Shown: piece by piece, positions 56,793-64,000 of the stretch
Layout: each line of letters begins with the position of its first letter
How positions within the stretch are numbered: the first letter of the stretch is position 1
Assembly: GCF_018130785.1 (NCBI RefSeq)
Contig: NZ_JAFCJT010000002.1
Location: 62,001-126,000 of the forward strand
Reading direction: 5' to 3'
Length of the DNA: 64,000 nt
DNA from: Bradyrhizobium liaoningense
GTDB lineage: Bacteria > Pseudomonadota > Alphaproteobacteria > Rhizobiales > Xanthobacteraceae
The notes under the pieces: generated by a model
What the model was told of the DNA's origin: nothing
The model's input: only the letters and a program-made list of their open reading frames with translations
The model's database searches: none
Made by a program: the position numbers and the translations under genes

Positions 56793-57332
56793 TCAGTAGG
56801 TCCTTGCGGCCTGCGGCACGGGTGCGCGGACGGAATTGTTGATCACGACCGTTCCCAGCACGAAATCATGCAGCAGGCGCCGGCGGCCGTTGAACAGCCC
56901 AACCAGCACCACGAAAGGTGTCAGGAACGAGACCGTCACCCAGAACAGCACGGCATGGGTGGCGCCGAGCACGAAATAGCCGGGCGCGCCGTACCAGGTG
57001 CGCAGCTCCAGATCCATCAGGCGCATGCCGATCGTCGCGGACGAGGGACCGCCGATGCAGGCGCCGTAATAGACGATGGCCCAGACCACGGAGGCCGGCC
57101 AGGCGATCCCGAACAGGAGAAAGCCGACGCCGAGCGTGACCACGCCGAACAAGAAAATGAAGACGTAGCCGAGGATCACCGGCACCGAGATGATGACCAG
57201 GTCGATCAGGAAGGCGAACGCCCGCCGCGTCGCGACGCCGCGGAACAGTTCCGGGTGCAGGTCGGGGTCGTAGGCGTGCGGCTGCACCGCGCCGTCATTG
57301 CGCCAGGCATTGCCCGAGTCCGAATACGACAT
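56793..57332 (-). CDS. RDD-family membrane protein
   Basis: A 179-residue protein with three to four hydrophobic spans. The RDD-type motif is seen at the first span (GVATRRAFAFLIDLVIISVP) with the Arg and Asp that give the family its name. The later sequence PSSATIGMRLMDLELRTWYG is also typical. Family members are linked to sodium or small-molecule transport or to membrane homeostasis, without a firm function. It stands alone between bpt and hemB. Confidence 0.85.
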   Translation of the reverse strand: MSYSDSGNAWRNDGAVQPHAYDPDLHPELFRGVATRRAFAFLIDLVIISVPVILGYVFIFLFGVVTLGVGFLLFGIAWPASVVWAIVYYGACIGGPSSATIGMRLMDLELRTWYGAPGYFVLGATHAVLFWVTVSFLTPFVVLVGLFNGRRRLLHDFVLGTVVINNSVRAPVPQAARTY

Positions 57333-57456
57333 AGTCCGTCCTCACAGAGGGAAACTCCCGTGGCAGGACATGGGAACAGCTCATCCCCGTGCCAAGGGCG
57401 CGGGTGTCACCAAGCCGAAATATTCCGGCGATTCGGGGGCGGGGACTTAGAAGGGC

Positions 57457-57554
57457 TGTAGGGTGGGCAAAGGCGCGTAGCGGTGCCCACCATTGCTCGC
57501 TGTCGTGCAAGATGGATGGACTGGTGGGCAAGCTTCGCTTTACCCACCCTACGG
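57457..57554. repeat. intergenic repeat, type D, copy 2
   Basis: TGTAGGGTGGGCAAAGGCGC on the left and CTTTACCCACCCTACGG on the right are inverted. An inner pair GGTGCCCACC and TGGTGGGCA is also present. It is the fuller relative of 37880-37973. It lies just after the hemB stop, so it may also terminate hemB transcription. Confidence 0.75.
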
Positions 57555-57558
57555 CATC

Positions 57559-58707
<1,149 letters not shown>

Positions 58708-58758
58708 TCACTTGGGCAGCCGATTGATTTTGCGGGGCGAAGCAGCCAGAAGGGGGCC

Positions 58759-59262
58759 ATGTCCGAGATCTCCACCCGCGATGCGGCCCGCGACGGCGCC
58801 AGTGCCAGGGACGCCGCCAGAGACAACGCCAGAGACAACGCGATGTCGGTGGCGGCGATTTCGTCGGAGCGCCAGGAGTCCGACGACAATGTCTGGACGC
58901 GCCGGCTCGTGCTGTTCCTGCGGGTGATGGCGCTGCTGTCGATTCTGAAGGGCCTGTATCACTGGGCCCAGGTCACCGGCTTCGTCGGCGGCGAGGACGA
59001 GGCGTTCGAGAACCAGTCGATGGCCTGGCAGGCCGCCACCGTCTATTTCGCCGTGATCGAGCTCGTCGCCGCGGTTGGCCTCTGGCTCGCCACGCCGTGG
59101 GGCGCGGTGGTGTGGCTGACGACCGTGGTGTCGATGGCGGTGATCGAGCTGATGTTCCCGGGCATCTACGGCGGCAGCCTGATCGTCGTCGGTGTCGAAG
59201 CCTTCATGCTCGCCGCATATCTCGCGCTCGCCTGGATGGCCGCGCGCGAGAGACCGCCGTAG
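58759..59262 (+). CDS. small DUF6163-type membrane protein
   Basis: A 167-residue protein. The first 45 residues are polar with tandem RDAARDGASARDAARDNARD motifs. The rest has about four hydrophobic spans: VLFLRVMALLSILKGLYHWA, AATVYFAVIELVAAVGLWLA, VVWLTTVVSMAVIELMFPGI and VVGVEAFMLAAYLALAWMAA. AGGGGG precedes ATG 58759. I recall a matching domain family in alphaproteobacteria (DUF6163), without known function. It is transcribed alone, divergent from hemB. Confidence 0.7.
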   Translation: MSEISTRDAARDGASARDAARDNARDNAMSVAAISSERQESDDNVWTRRLVLFLRVMALLSILKGLYHWAQVTGFVGGEDEAFENQSMAWQAATVYFAVIELVAAVGLWLATPWGAVVWLTTVVSMAVIELMFPGIYGGSLIVVGVEAFMLAAYLALAWMAARERPP

Positions 59263-59697
59263 CAATCGCACGTGCGGGCATTTTTGCAGGATGGGTTTCG
59301 TTTCGCTCTACCCATCCCACGGTCTGTTCCGCTCCGGGACATGCAACGTTTCACGCGCTTGGTTGACCGTTGGTTGCGTAAAATTCGACGTAACTTTTCG
59401 CTAACCAGCGTGTTCCGCCACAGCTCTTACGCGCCCGTTTCGAAACGGGGCGGCCCTGTGCTGGAATGCGACAGAGGTGGCGGACGGAGGGTGAACAGGA
59501 ACTTGCGAAGGTCAACAGACAGTTGCGAAAAGCCCTTGTGGCACAGGCTTAATCCGCAATTCACTGTCTTAAATTCATGATCTCTTTATTCTCTTATTTA
59601 AGCCGATCTTCAAACGCCCCCCTTAAGTTGCACCTATCAGACGGAGCACAAGTTTCGTCGAATAAGTGTCGATAAAAACGACAACAGGGGAAGTGTC
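59263..59697. other. regulatory-looking intergenic region upstream of ldtR
   Basis: No gene is seen in 435 bases. Three structures stand out. A trimmed type D-like hairpin GGATGGGT/ACCCATCC lies at 59289-59317. A perfect 16-base palindrome CCCGTTTCGAAACGGG lies at 59434-59449. Two direct repeats, AACAGGAACTTGCGAA (59494-59509) and AACAGACAGTTGCGAA (59514-59529), are offset by 20 bases. The last 100 bases are AT-rich and include TATTCTCTTATTTAAGC, a probable promoter zone for ldtR. Confidence 0.45.
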
Positions 59698-60216
59698 ATG
59701 ATGAAAGCCGTCGCAACCGCGGCCGATACCGCAGAGCGCGTCTCCGGCCAGCAGGGTTCGGTGCAGTCGCTCTATCTGGAAGCTTTGACTCTGGTGGAGC
59801 GGCTGCATCGCCGGCTCCTCGACGTCATCAAGGATGAATTCGATCGCCGCGGCCGAGCGGACATCAACTCGGTGCAGGCGCTCCTGCTTTACAACATCGG
59901 CGACAAGGAGCTGACCGCGGGCGAGCTGCGCACGCGCGGTTATTATCTCGGCTCCAACGTCTCCTACAATCTGAAGAAGCTCGTCGAGCTCGGCTTCCTC
60001 GATCATCAGCGCTCGCGCGTCGATCGCCGCTCGGTGCGCATCCGCCTGACCCCGCAGGGCCAGGAAGTCCGTCGCATCGTCGACTCCCTCTACCAGAAGC
60101 ACGTCAAGACGGTAGAGCAGGTCGGCGGCATCTCGGGCGAGGAGTTCTCGACCCTCAACAAGTCGCTGCACCGCCTCGAGCGGTTCTGGACCGACCAGAT
60201 CCTGTATCGTCTCTGA
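59698..60216 (+). CDS. ldtR: MarR-type transcriptional regulator LdtR
   Basis: A 172-residue winged-helix regulator closely matching LdtR of Rhizobiales, which controls an L,D-transpeptidase and osmotic and cell-wall stress genes. The core reads VQSLYLEALTLVERLHRRLL, DINSVQALLLYNIGDKELTA and the recognition helix with RTRGYYLGSNVSYNLKKLVE. The wing shows VDRRSVRIRLTPQGQEVRRI. AGGGGAAG precedes ATG 59698, with a second in-frame ATG right after it. Autoregulation via the repeats upstream is likely (inference). Confidence 0.9.
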   Translation: MMKAVATAADTAERVSGQQGSVQSLYLEALTLVERLHRRLLDVIKDEFDRRGRADINSVQALLLYNIGDKELTAGELRTRGYYLGSNVSYNLKKLVELGFLDHQRSRVDRRSVRIRLTPQGQEVRRIVDSLYQKHVKTVEQVGGISGEEFSTLNKSLHRLERFWTDQILYRL

Positions 60217-60417
60217 GCTCGTTTCGACGGGACTTGGCCAAGCCGGCCCACAACAAGACCGGCAAGCCTCCCGAACGTGCCTGACCTCCCCAAGCGCGCC
60301 GGCCCGGCTTGTCCCGGACCGGTGCGTTTTGTCGTTTTCGCGGCTGCGAAATAACTACCCAGCGGGGCGGAACCAGTTCCTCGCGCCGCAGTTGTTACTG
60401 CGGATCGGAGGGATGCG

Positions 60418-60654
60418 ATGCTGGTCGAGCGCGGGCTTCAGGCAATGAACGTCGAACTCGTGAGCGATGCCTATGCCATCGCTGCGAATTACCTCCGCCG
60501 TTCCGGCGCGATTCCCGACACGCTGGTCACCAACGAACGCCTGCTCGAGATCATCATCAAGCTGCTCCAGCGCGGCGAATTCAACAAGATCAGGCTCGCC
60601 AACAAGGCGATCGCCCGGTTCGAGGCGCAATCCGAGGCCAGGGCGGTTGCCTGA
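60418..60654 (+). CDS. small helical protein, unknown function
   Basis: A 78-residue soluble protein predicted to be mostly helical: VSDAYAIAANYLRRSGAIPD, then NERLLEIIIKLLQRGEFNKI and RLANKAIARFEAQSEARAVA. It has a strong ribosome site (GGAGGG) before ATG 60418. It sits 37 bases upstream of another small gene on the same strand, both between ldtR and glyA. No known family is recognised. Codon use matches neighbouring genes. Confidence 0.7.
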   Translation: MLVERGLQAMNVELVSDAYAIAANYLRRSGAIPDTLVTNERLLEIIIKLLQRGEFNKIRLANKAIARFEAQSEARAVA

Positions 60655-60691
60655 TCAAAACTCCCAGAATTCAAGTGAACCAGAGGGTGCC

Positions 60692-60913
60692 ATGGAAGCT
60701 GCCATCGACCGCATCATGCAGACCTATGACCTGCTCGCCAACCGCACCGCGGCGGCGAGCGAGGAGGCGCGCATGAAGGTCACGACCTATCTCAATACCT
60801 TGATGGAAGCCGGCGAAAAGGACCCCCACAGGTTGACGGTGTGCGGACTGACCTATCTGCGCCAGCTCGATGGCAGCGTGGACCCGGTGAAGGCGGGGTA
60901 TACGGGGCTTTAG
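60692..60913 (+). CDS. small soluble protein, unknown function
   Basis: A 73-residue protein starting MEAAIDRIMQTYDLLANRTA, followed by ARMKVTTYLNTLMEAGEKDP and HRLTVCGLTYLRQLDGSVDP. It is helical in pattern, has a single Cys, no membrane span, and probably works as an oligomer or partner. GAGGG lies six bases before ATG 60692. It is probably co-transcribed with the 78-residue gene upstream. Similar short proteins next to glyA are found, I believe, in other Bradyrhizobium genomes; function unknown. Confidence 0.7.
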   Translation: MEAAIDRIMQTYDLLANRTAAASEEARMKVTTYLNTLMEAGEKDPHRLTVCGLTYLRQLDGSVDPVKAGYTGL

Positions 60914-60956
60914 GGGGCGGTCCGGCTCGCATCGGCCGACGCCGGCACGGATTTTA

Positions 60957-61012
60957 GGGTCCAAACCGGACCCTTCGGGACGGATCAAGTCGGACGGTTC
61001 AAAGAGCCGTCC
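60957..61012 (+). terminator. tandem hairpins between the small gene and glyA
   Basis: GGGTCC/GGACCC (60957-60962 with 60968-60973) and GGACGG/CCGTCC (60992-60997 with 61007-61012) form two hairpins in the gap before glyA. The first starts 44 bases after the stop of the small gene. They may end transcription or lie in the glyA leader. I see no match to the known glycine-riboswitch pattern. Confidence 0.4.
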
Positions 61013-61182
61013 TCCCGCCCGAATCCTTCGATCCCCACCATATCTTGCATAAATATCAGGCCCGACCCGCAAATACTTGGCCGGGGGCGGGTGATGTGGT
61101 AGATCGCGCTCGCCGCTTCCGATCGCCACACCAGACCGCCCGTAGCCCGCCAAAAGGCTGCGGCGGTGGAGATATTCGCAAG

Positions 61183-62481
61183 ATGACCTCAGCCAGAACC
61201 GCCTCCGCGCCCGACTCGTTTTTCACCGCCTCGCTCGACCAGGCCGACCCGGAAATCGCCGCCGCCATCAAGGGCGAGCTGGGCCGGCAGCGCCATGAGG
61301 TCGAGCTGATCGCCTCCGAGAACATCGTCAGCCGTGCCGTGCTGGAAGCGCAGGGTTCGGTGATGACCAACAAGTACGCAGAGGGTTATCCGGGCGCGCG
61401 CTACTACGGCGGTTGTGAGTGGGTCGATGTCGCCGAAAACCTCGCGATCGATCGCGCCAAGAAGCTGTTCGGCGCCAACTTCGCCAATGTGCAGCCGAAC
61501 TCCGGCAGCCAGATGAACCAGGCCGTGTTTCTGGCGCTGCTGCAGCCCGGCGACACCTTCATGGGCCTCGACCTCGCGGCCGGCGGCCATCTCACCCACG
61601 GCTCGCCCGTCAACATGAGCGGCAAGTGGTTCAAGGCCGCGCACTACACGGTGCGCCGCGAGGACCAGATCATCGACATGGACGCGGTCGCCAAGCAGGC
61701 CGAAGAGGTCAAGCCGAAGCTGATCGTCGCCGGCGGCTCGGCCTATTCGCGTGCCTGGGACTTCAAGCGCTTCCGCGAGATCGCGGACAGCGTCGGCGCA
61801 TACCTCCTGGTCGACATGGCGCACTTCGCGGGCCTCGTTGCCGGCGGCGTGCATGCGTCGCCCGTGCCGCATGCCCACGTCACGACCACCACGACGCACA
61901 AGTCGCTGCGCGGTCCGCGCGGCGGCCTGATCCTCAGCAATGACGAGGCGCTCGCCAAGAAGCTCAACTCGGCGATCTTCCCGGGCCTGCAGGGCGGCCC
62001 CCTGATGCACGTGATCGCGGCGAAGGCGGTTGCCTTCGGCGAGGCGCTGCGTCCGGACTTCAAGATCTATGCGAAGAACGTCGTCGAGAACGCCAAGGCG
62101 CTGGCCGAGGCGATGAAGAGCCACGGGTTCGATATTGTCTCCGGCGGCACCGATAACCATCTGATGCTGGTCGACCTCCGGCCGAAGGGCCTGAAGGGCA
62201 ACGTCTCGGAGAAGGCACTGGTCCGCGCCGCCATCACCTGCAACAAGAACGGCATTCCGTTCGACCCCGAAAAGCCCTTCGTCACCTCGGGCCTGCGTCT
62301 CGGCACTCCGGCGGCGACGACCCGCGGCTTCGGCGTCGCCGAATTCCAGCAGGTCGGCGGCATGATCGCCGAGGTCCTGAACGCGATCGCGCAGTCCGAC
62401 GACGGCAAGGCGCCGCTGGTCGAAGCCGCGATCAAGGAACGGGTCAAGGCGCTAACCGATCGGTTCCCGATCTATCAGTAA
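61183..62481 (+). CDS. glyA: serine hydroxymethyltransferase
   Basis: GlyA interconverts serine and glycine while charging tetrahydrofolate with a one-carbon unit. The 432-residue PLP enzyme shows [54 protein letters not shown] and the PLP-binding Lys240 in [19 protein letters not shown] 61183 fits the family start; a longer frame begins inside the leader. It is followed by nrdR and ribD in an order common to Bradyrhizobiaceae. Confidence 0.97.
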   Translation: MTSARTASAPDSFFTASLDQADPEIAAAIKGELGRQRHEVELIASENIVSRAVLEAQGSVMTNKYAEGYPGARYYGGCEWVDVAENLAIDRAKKLFGANFANVQPNSGSQMNQAVFLALLQPGDTFMGLDLAAGGHLTHGSPVNMSGKWFKAAHYTVRREDQIIDMDAVAKQAEEVKPKLIVAGGSAYSRAWDFKRFREIADSVGAYLLVDMAHFAGLVAGGVHASPVPHAHVTTTTTHKSLRGPRGGLILSNDEALAKKLNSAIFPGLQGGPLMHVIAAKAVAFGEALRPDFKIYAKNVVENAKALAEAMKSHGFDIVSGGTDNHLMLVDLRPKGLKGNVSEKALVRAAITCNKNGIPFDPEKPFVTSGLRLGTPAATTRGFGVAEFQQVGGMIAEVLNAIAQSDDGKAPLVEAAIKERVKALTDRFPIYQ

Positions 62482-62497
62482 GGTCTAGGGTAAACGG

Positions 62498-62980
62498 ATG
62501 CGCTGCCCGAACTGCAACAGTCTCGATACGCAGGTAAAGGACTCGCGTCCGACCGAGGATTCTTCCGTCATCCGCAGGCGGCGCGTGTGCGTCGCCTGCA
62601 ATTTCCGCTTCACCACCTTCGAGCGTGTGCAGCTGCGCGAGCTCACGGTGATCAAGCGCAACGGCCGCCGCGTGCCGTTCGATCGCGACAAGCTGATGCG
62701 CTCGGTGTCGATCTCCTTGCGCAAGCGGCAGGTCGAGCCGGAGCGGGTCGAGAAGATGGTCTCCACCATCGTCCGCGAGCTCGAGACCGGCGGCGAGGCC
62801 GAGATCTCCTCCGAGGTGATCGGCGAGACCGTGATGGAGCATCTGCGCACGCTCGACGACGTCGCCTATGTCCGCTTCGCCTCCGTCTACCGCAATTTCC
62901 GCGAGGCCAAGGATTTCGCCGACGTGCTCGGCGAGCTCTCCGGTGAGGAGGAAGCGCGGCTCGCCGCGATCCGCAAATGA
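62498..62980 (+). CDS. nrdR: transcriptional repressor NrdR
   Basis: NrdR represses ribonucleotide reductase genes by binding NrdR boxes in response to ATP/dATP levels. The 160-residue protein has the N-terminal zinc ribbon [17 protein letters not shown] with the second Cys pair in [14 protein letters not shown]. An ATP-cone domain follows: [20 protein letters not shown], then [20 protein letters not shown]. It starts 16 bases after glyA; its stop overlaps the ribD start by 4 bases. Confidence 0.96.
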   Translation: MRCPNCNSLDTQVKDSRPTEDSSVIRRRRVCVACNFRFTTFERVQLRELTVIKRNGRRVPFDRDKLMRSVSISLRKRQVEPERVEKMVSTIVRELETGGEAEISSEVIGETVMEHLRTLDDVAYVRFASVYRNFREAKDFADVLGELSGEEEARLAAIRK

Positions 62981-64000
62981 TCTTCCGGATCCTTGAGGAT
63001 CAGTTCGCGCAGAAGGCCCGCGAGTCCAAAGATGCCGATCGCCGTTTCATGCAGCTTGCGCTGGCGCTCGGCCGGCGCGGGCAGGGGCGCACCTGGCCCA
63101 ATCCTGCCGTGGGCGCTGTCATCGTGAAAGACGGGGTCATCATCGGCCGCGGATGGACGCAGCCAGGCGGGCGGCCGCATGGCGAGCCCGAAGCGCTGCG
63201 CCGGGCCGGCGAGGCCGCGCGGGGCGCCACGCTCTATGTCACGCTGGAGCCCTGCTCGCATTTCGGCAAGTCGCCGCCCTGCGCAGACGCGGTGATCGCC
63301 GCCGGTATCACGCGGGTGGTTGCGGCGATCGAGGATCCCAATCCGGAAGTCGCGGGCCAGGGTCATGCGCGCTTGCGCGCCGCCGGCATCAATGTGGATG
63401 TGGGTCTGTGCGCGGCAGAGGCCGCGTTCGACCATGCCGGGCATTTTCGCCGCATCCGTGACAAGCGCCCGCATGTGATCCTGAAGCTCGCGGTCTCGCC
63501 TGACGGCAAGATCGGCGCGGCTGGCGGCAAGCCGCTTGCGATCACCGGCGAGGCCGTGCGCAATCGCGTGCATCTGCTCCGCGCGCAGAGCGACGCCATC
63601 CTGGTCGGCATCGGCACGGTGCTGGCGGATGATCCGCAGCTCAACTGTCGCCTGCCGGGCATGGAAGCACGTTCTCCCATACGCGTCGTGCTCGACCAGA
63701 ATCTGCGTATTCCGGCCGCAAGCCAGCTTGGTCGTTCCGCGCGAGAGACGCCGCTCTGGGTGATCGGCTCCGAGCTTGCGGAAGCCGCCGCCGCCACGCG
63801 GCTCGGAGCGGCCGGCGCTCAGATCATCCGCGTACCGCCAGGAAACGCTTCCGGGCTCGATCTTCCGGCCGTGCTGCATGTGCTGGCGGAGAAGGGCATC
63901 ACGCGGCTGATGGTCGAGGGCGGCAGCCGCGTTGCGGCGTCCTTCGTCGCGGCCGACCTCGCCGACGAGATATGGCTGTTCCGCGGAGCGGAAGAGGTCG
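62977..64000 (+). CDS. ribD: bifunctional riboflavin deaminase/reductase RibD (partial, runs off the window)
   Basis: RibD performs deamination and side-chain reduction of the pyrimidine intermediate in riboflavin synthesis. The 341 visible residues begin [20 protein letters not shown] at ATG 62977, which overlaps the nrdR stop (ATGA). The deaminase zinc site is seen as [14 protein letters not shown] (His68, Glu70) and [16 protein letters not shown] (Cys93, Cys102). The reductase domain follows from about residue 165, with [14 protein letters not shown] and [20 protein letters not shown]. The C-terminal end lies past base 64000; ribE would be expected next. Confidence 0.95.
   Translation, partial: MIFRILEDQFAQKARESKDADRRFMQLALALGRRGQGRTWPNPAVGAVIVKDGVIIGRGWTQPGGRPHGEPEALRRAGEAARGATLYVTLEPCSHFGKSPPCADAVIAAGITRVVAAIEDPNPEVAGQGHARLRAAGINVDVGLCAAEAAFDHAGHFRRIRDKRPHVILKLAVSPDGKIGAAGGKPLAITGEAVRNRVHLLRAQSDAILVGIGTVLADDPQLNCRLPGMEARSPIRVVLDQNLRIPAASQLGRSARETPLWVIGSELAEAAAATRLGAAGAQIIRVPPGNASGLDLPAVLHVLAEKGITRLMVEGGSRVAASFVAADLADEIWLFRGAEEV

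Noticed and set aside
60914..61182. Glycine riboswitch before glyA
   Set aside because: Two hairpins occur but I cannot find the conserved glycine-aptamer core.

Overview
The window reads as core chromosome of a Bradyrhizobium-type alphaproteobacterium (Nitrobacteraceae). The GC content is high, and long antisense shadow reading frames cover almost every real gene. The gene orders gatC-gatA-gatB, rel-pdxJ-acpS-lepB-rnc-era-recO-parC and glyA-nrdR-ribD fit this group. So do a magnesium-type (aspartate-rich) HemB, an LdtR regulator and several families of short intergenic palindromic repeats. I see no prophage, transposase, CRISPR array, secretion island or symbiosis genes.

Layout. 1-5 kb: two divergent HxlR-regulator/oxidoreductase pairs (an SDR and an azoreductase), then dprA. 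4.4-10 kb: an amidase and a patatin facing each other, then plsY, a dihydroorotase-like gene and pyrB on the minus strand. 10-16.7 kb: a periplasmic VanX-like dipeptidase, a CPBP protease, an AEC carrier, ruvX, and a LysR regulator beside two nitronate monooxygenases. 16.8-20.6 kb: the tRNA amidotransferase operon gatC-orf71-gatA-orf98-gatB, in which each junction from orf71 onward is a 4-base start/stop overlap. 20.6-23.7 kb: a gene-poor stretch with a 30-residue lysine-rich protein, two small conserved proteins, tRNA-Ser(GCU) and a degraded porin-like fragment.

23.7-31 kb: a soluble lytic transglycosylase, dapA, mscL, smpB, a peroxiredoxin, a type-5 uracil-DNA glycosylase, a NYN-domain protein and rpoZ. 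31-41.5 kb: the housekeeping run from the (p)ppGpp enzyme through pdxJ, acpS, lepB, rnc, era and recO to parC. 41.7-50.5 kb: an orphan peptide-type binding protein joined to a GMC oxidoreductase, a chromate block (chrA plus a rhodanese-ChrB fusion), a His-rich CDF exporter, a secreted metallo-beta-lactamase-fold hydrolase and a DMT exporter. 50.5-57.3 kb: two MFS transporters, a class III cyclase, mntH behind a Mur/Fur-type operator, the arginyl/leucyl-tRNA-protein transferase and an RDD protein. 57.5-64 kb: hemB, a small membrane protein, ldtR, two small cytosolic proteins, glyA, nrdR and the start of ribD, which runs off the window.

I found no clear new defence or mobile system. The best leads are modest. 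Two small proteins are embedded in the gat operon. The pyrB-linked dihydroorotase lacks its metal-binding HxH. RNase III has a tandem-repeat N-terminal extension. A 30-residue basic protein sits in an otherwise gene-poor region. A binding protein and an oxidoreductase form a two-gene unit. Clear operator-like repeats lie upstream of the SDR, mntH and ldtR genes. Most starts were chosen by Shine-Dalgarno fit, overlap with the upstream gene, or family alignment, and some differ from the longest possible frame.
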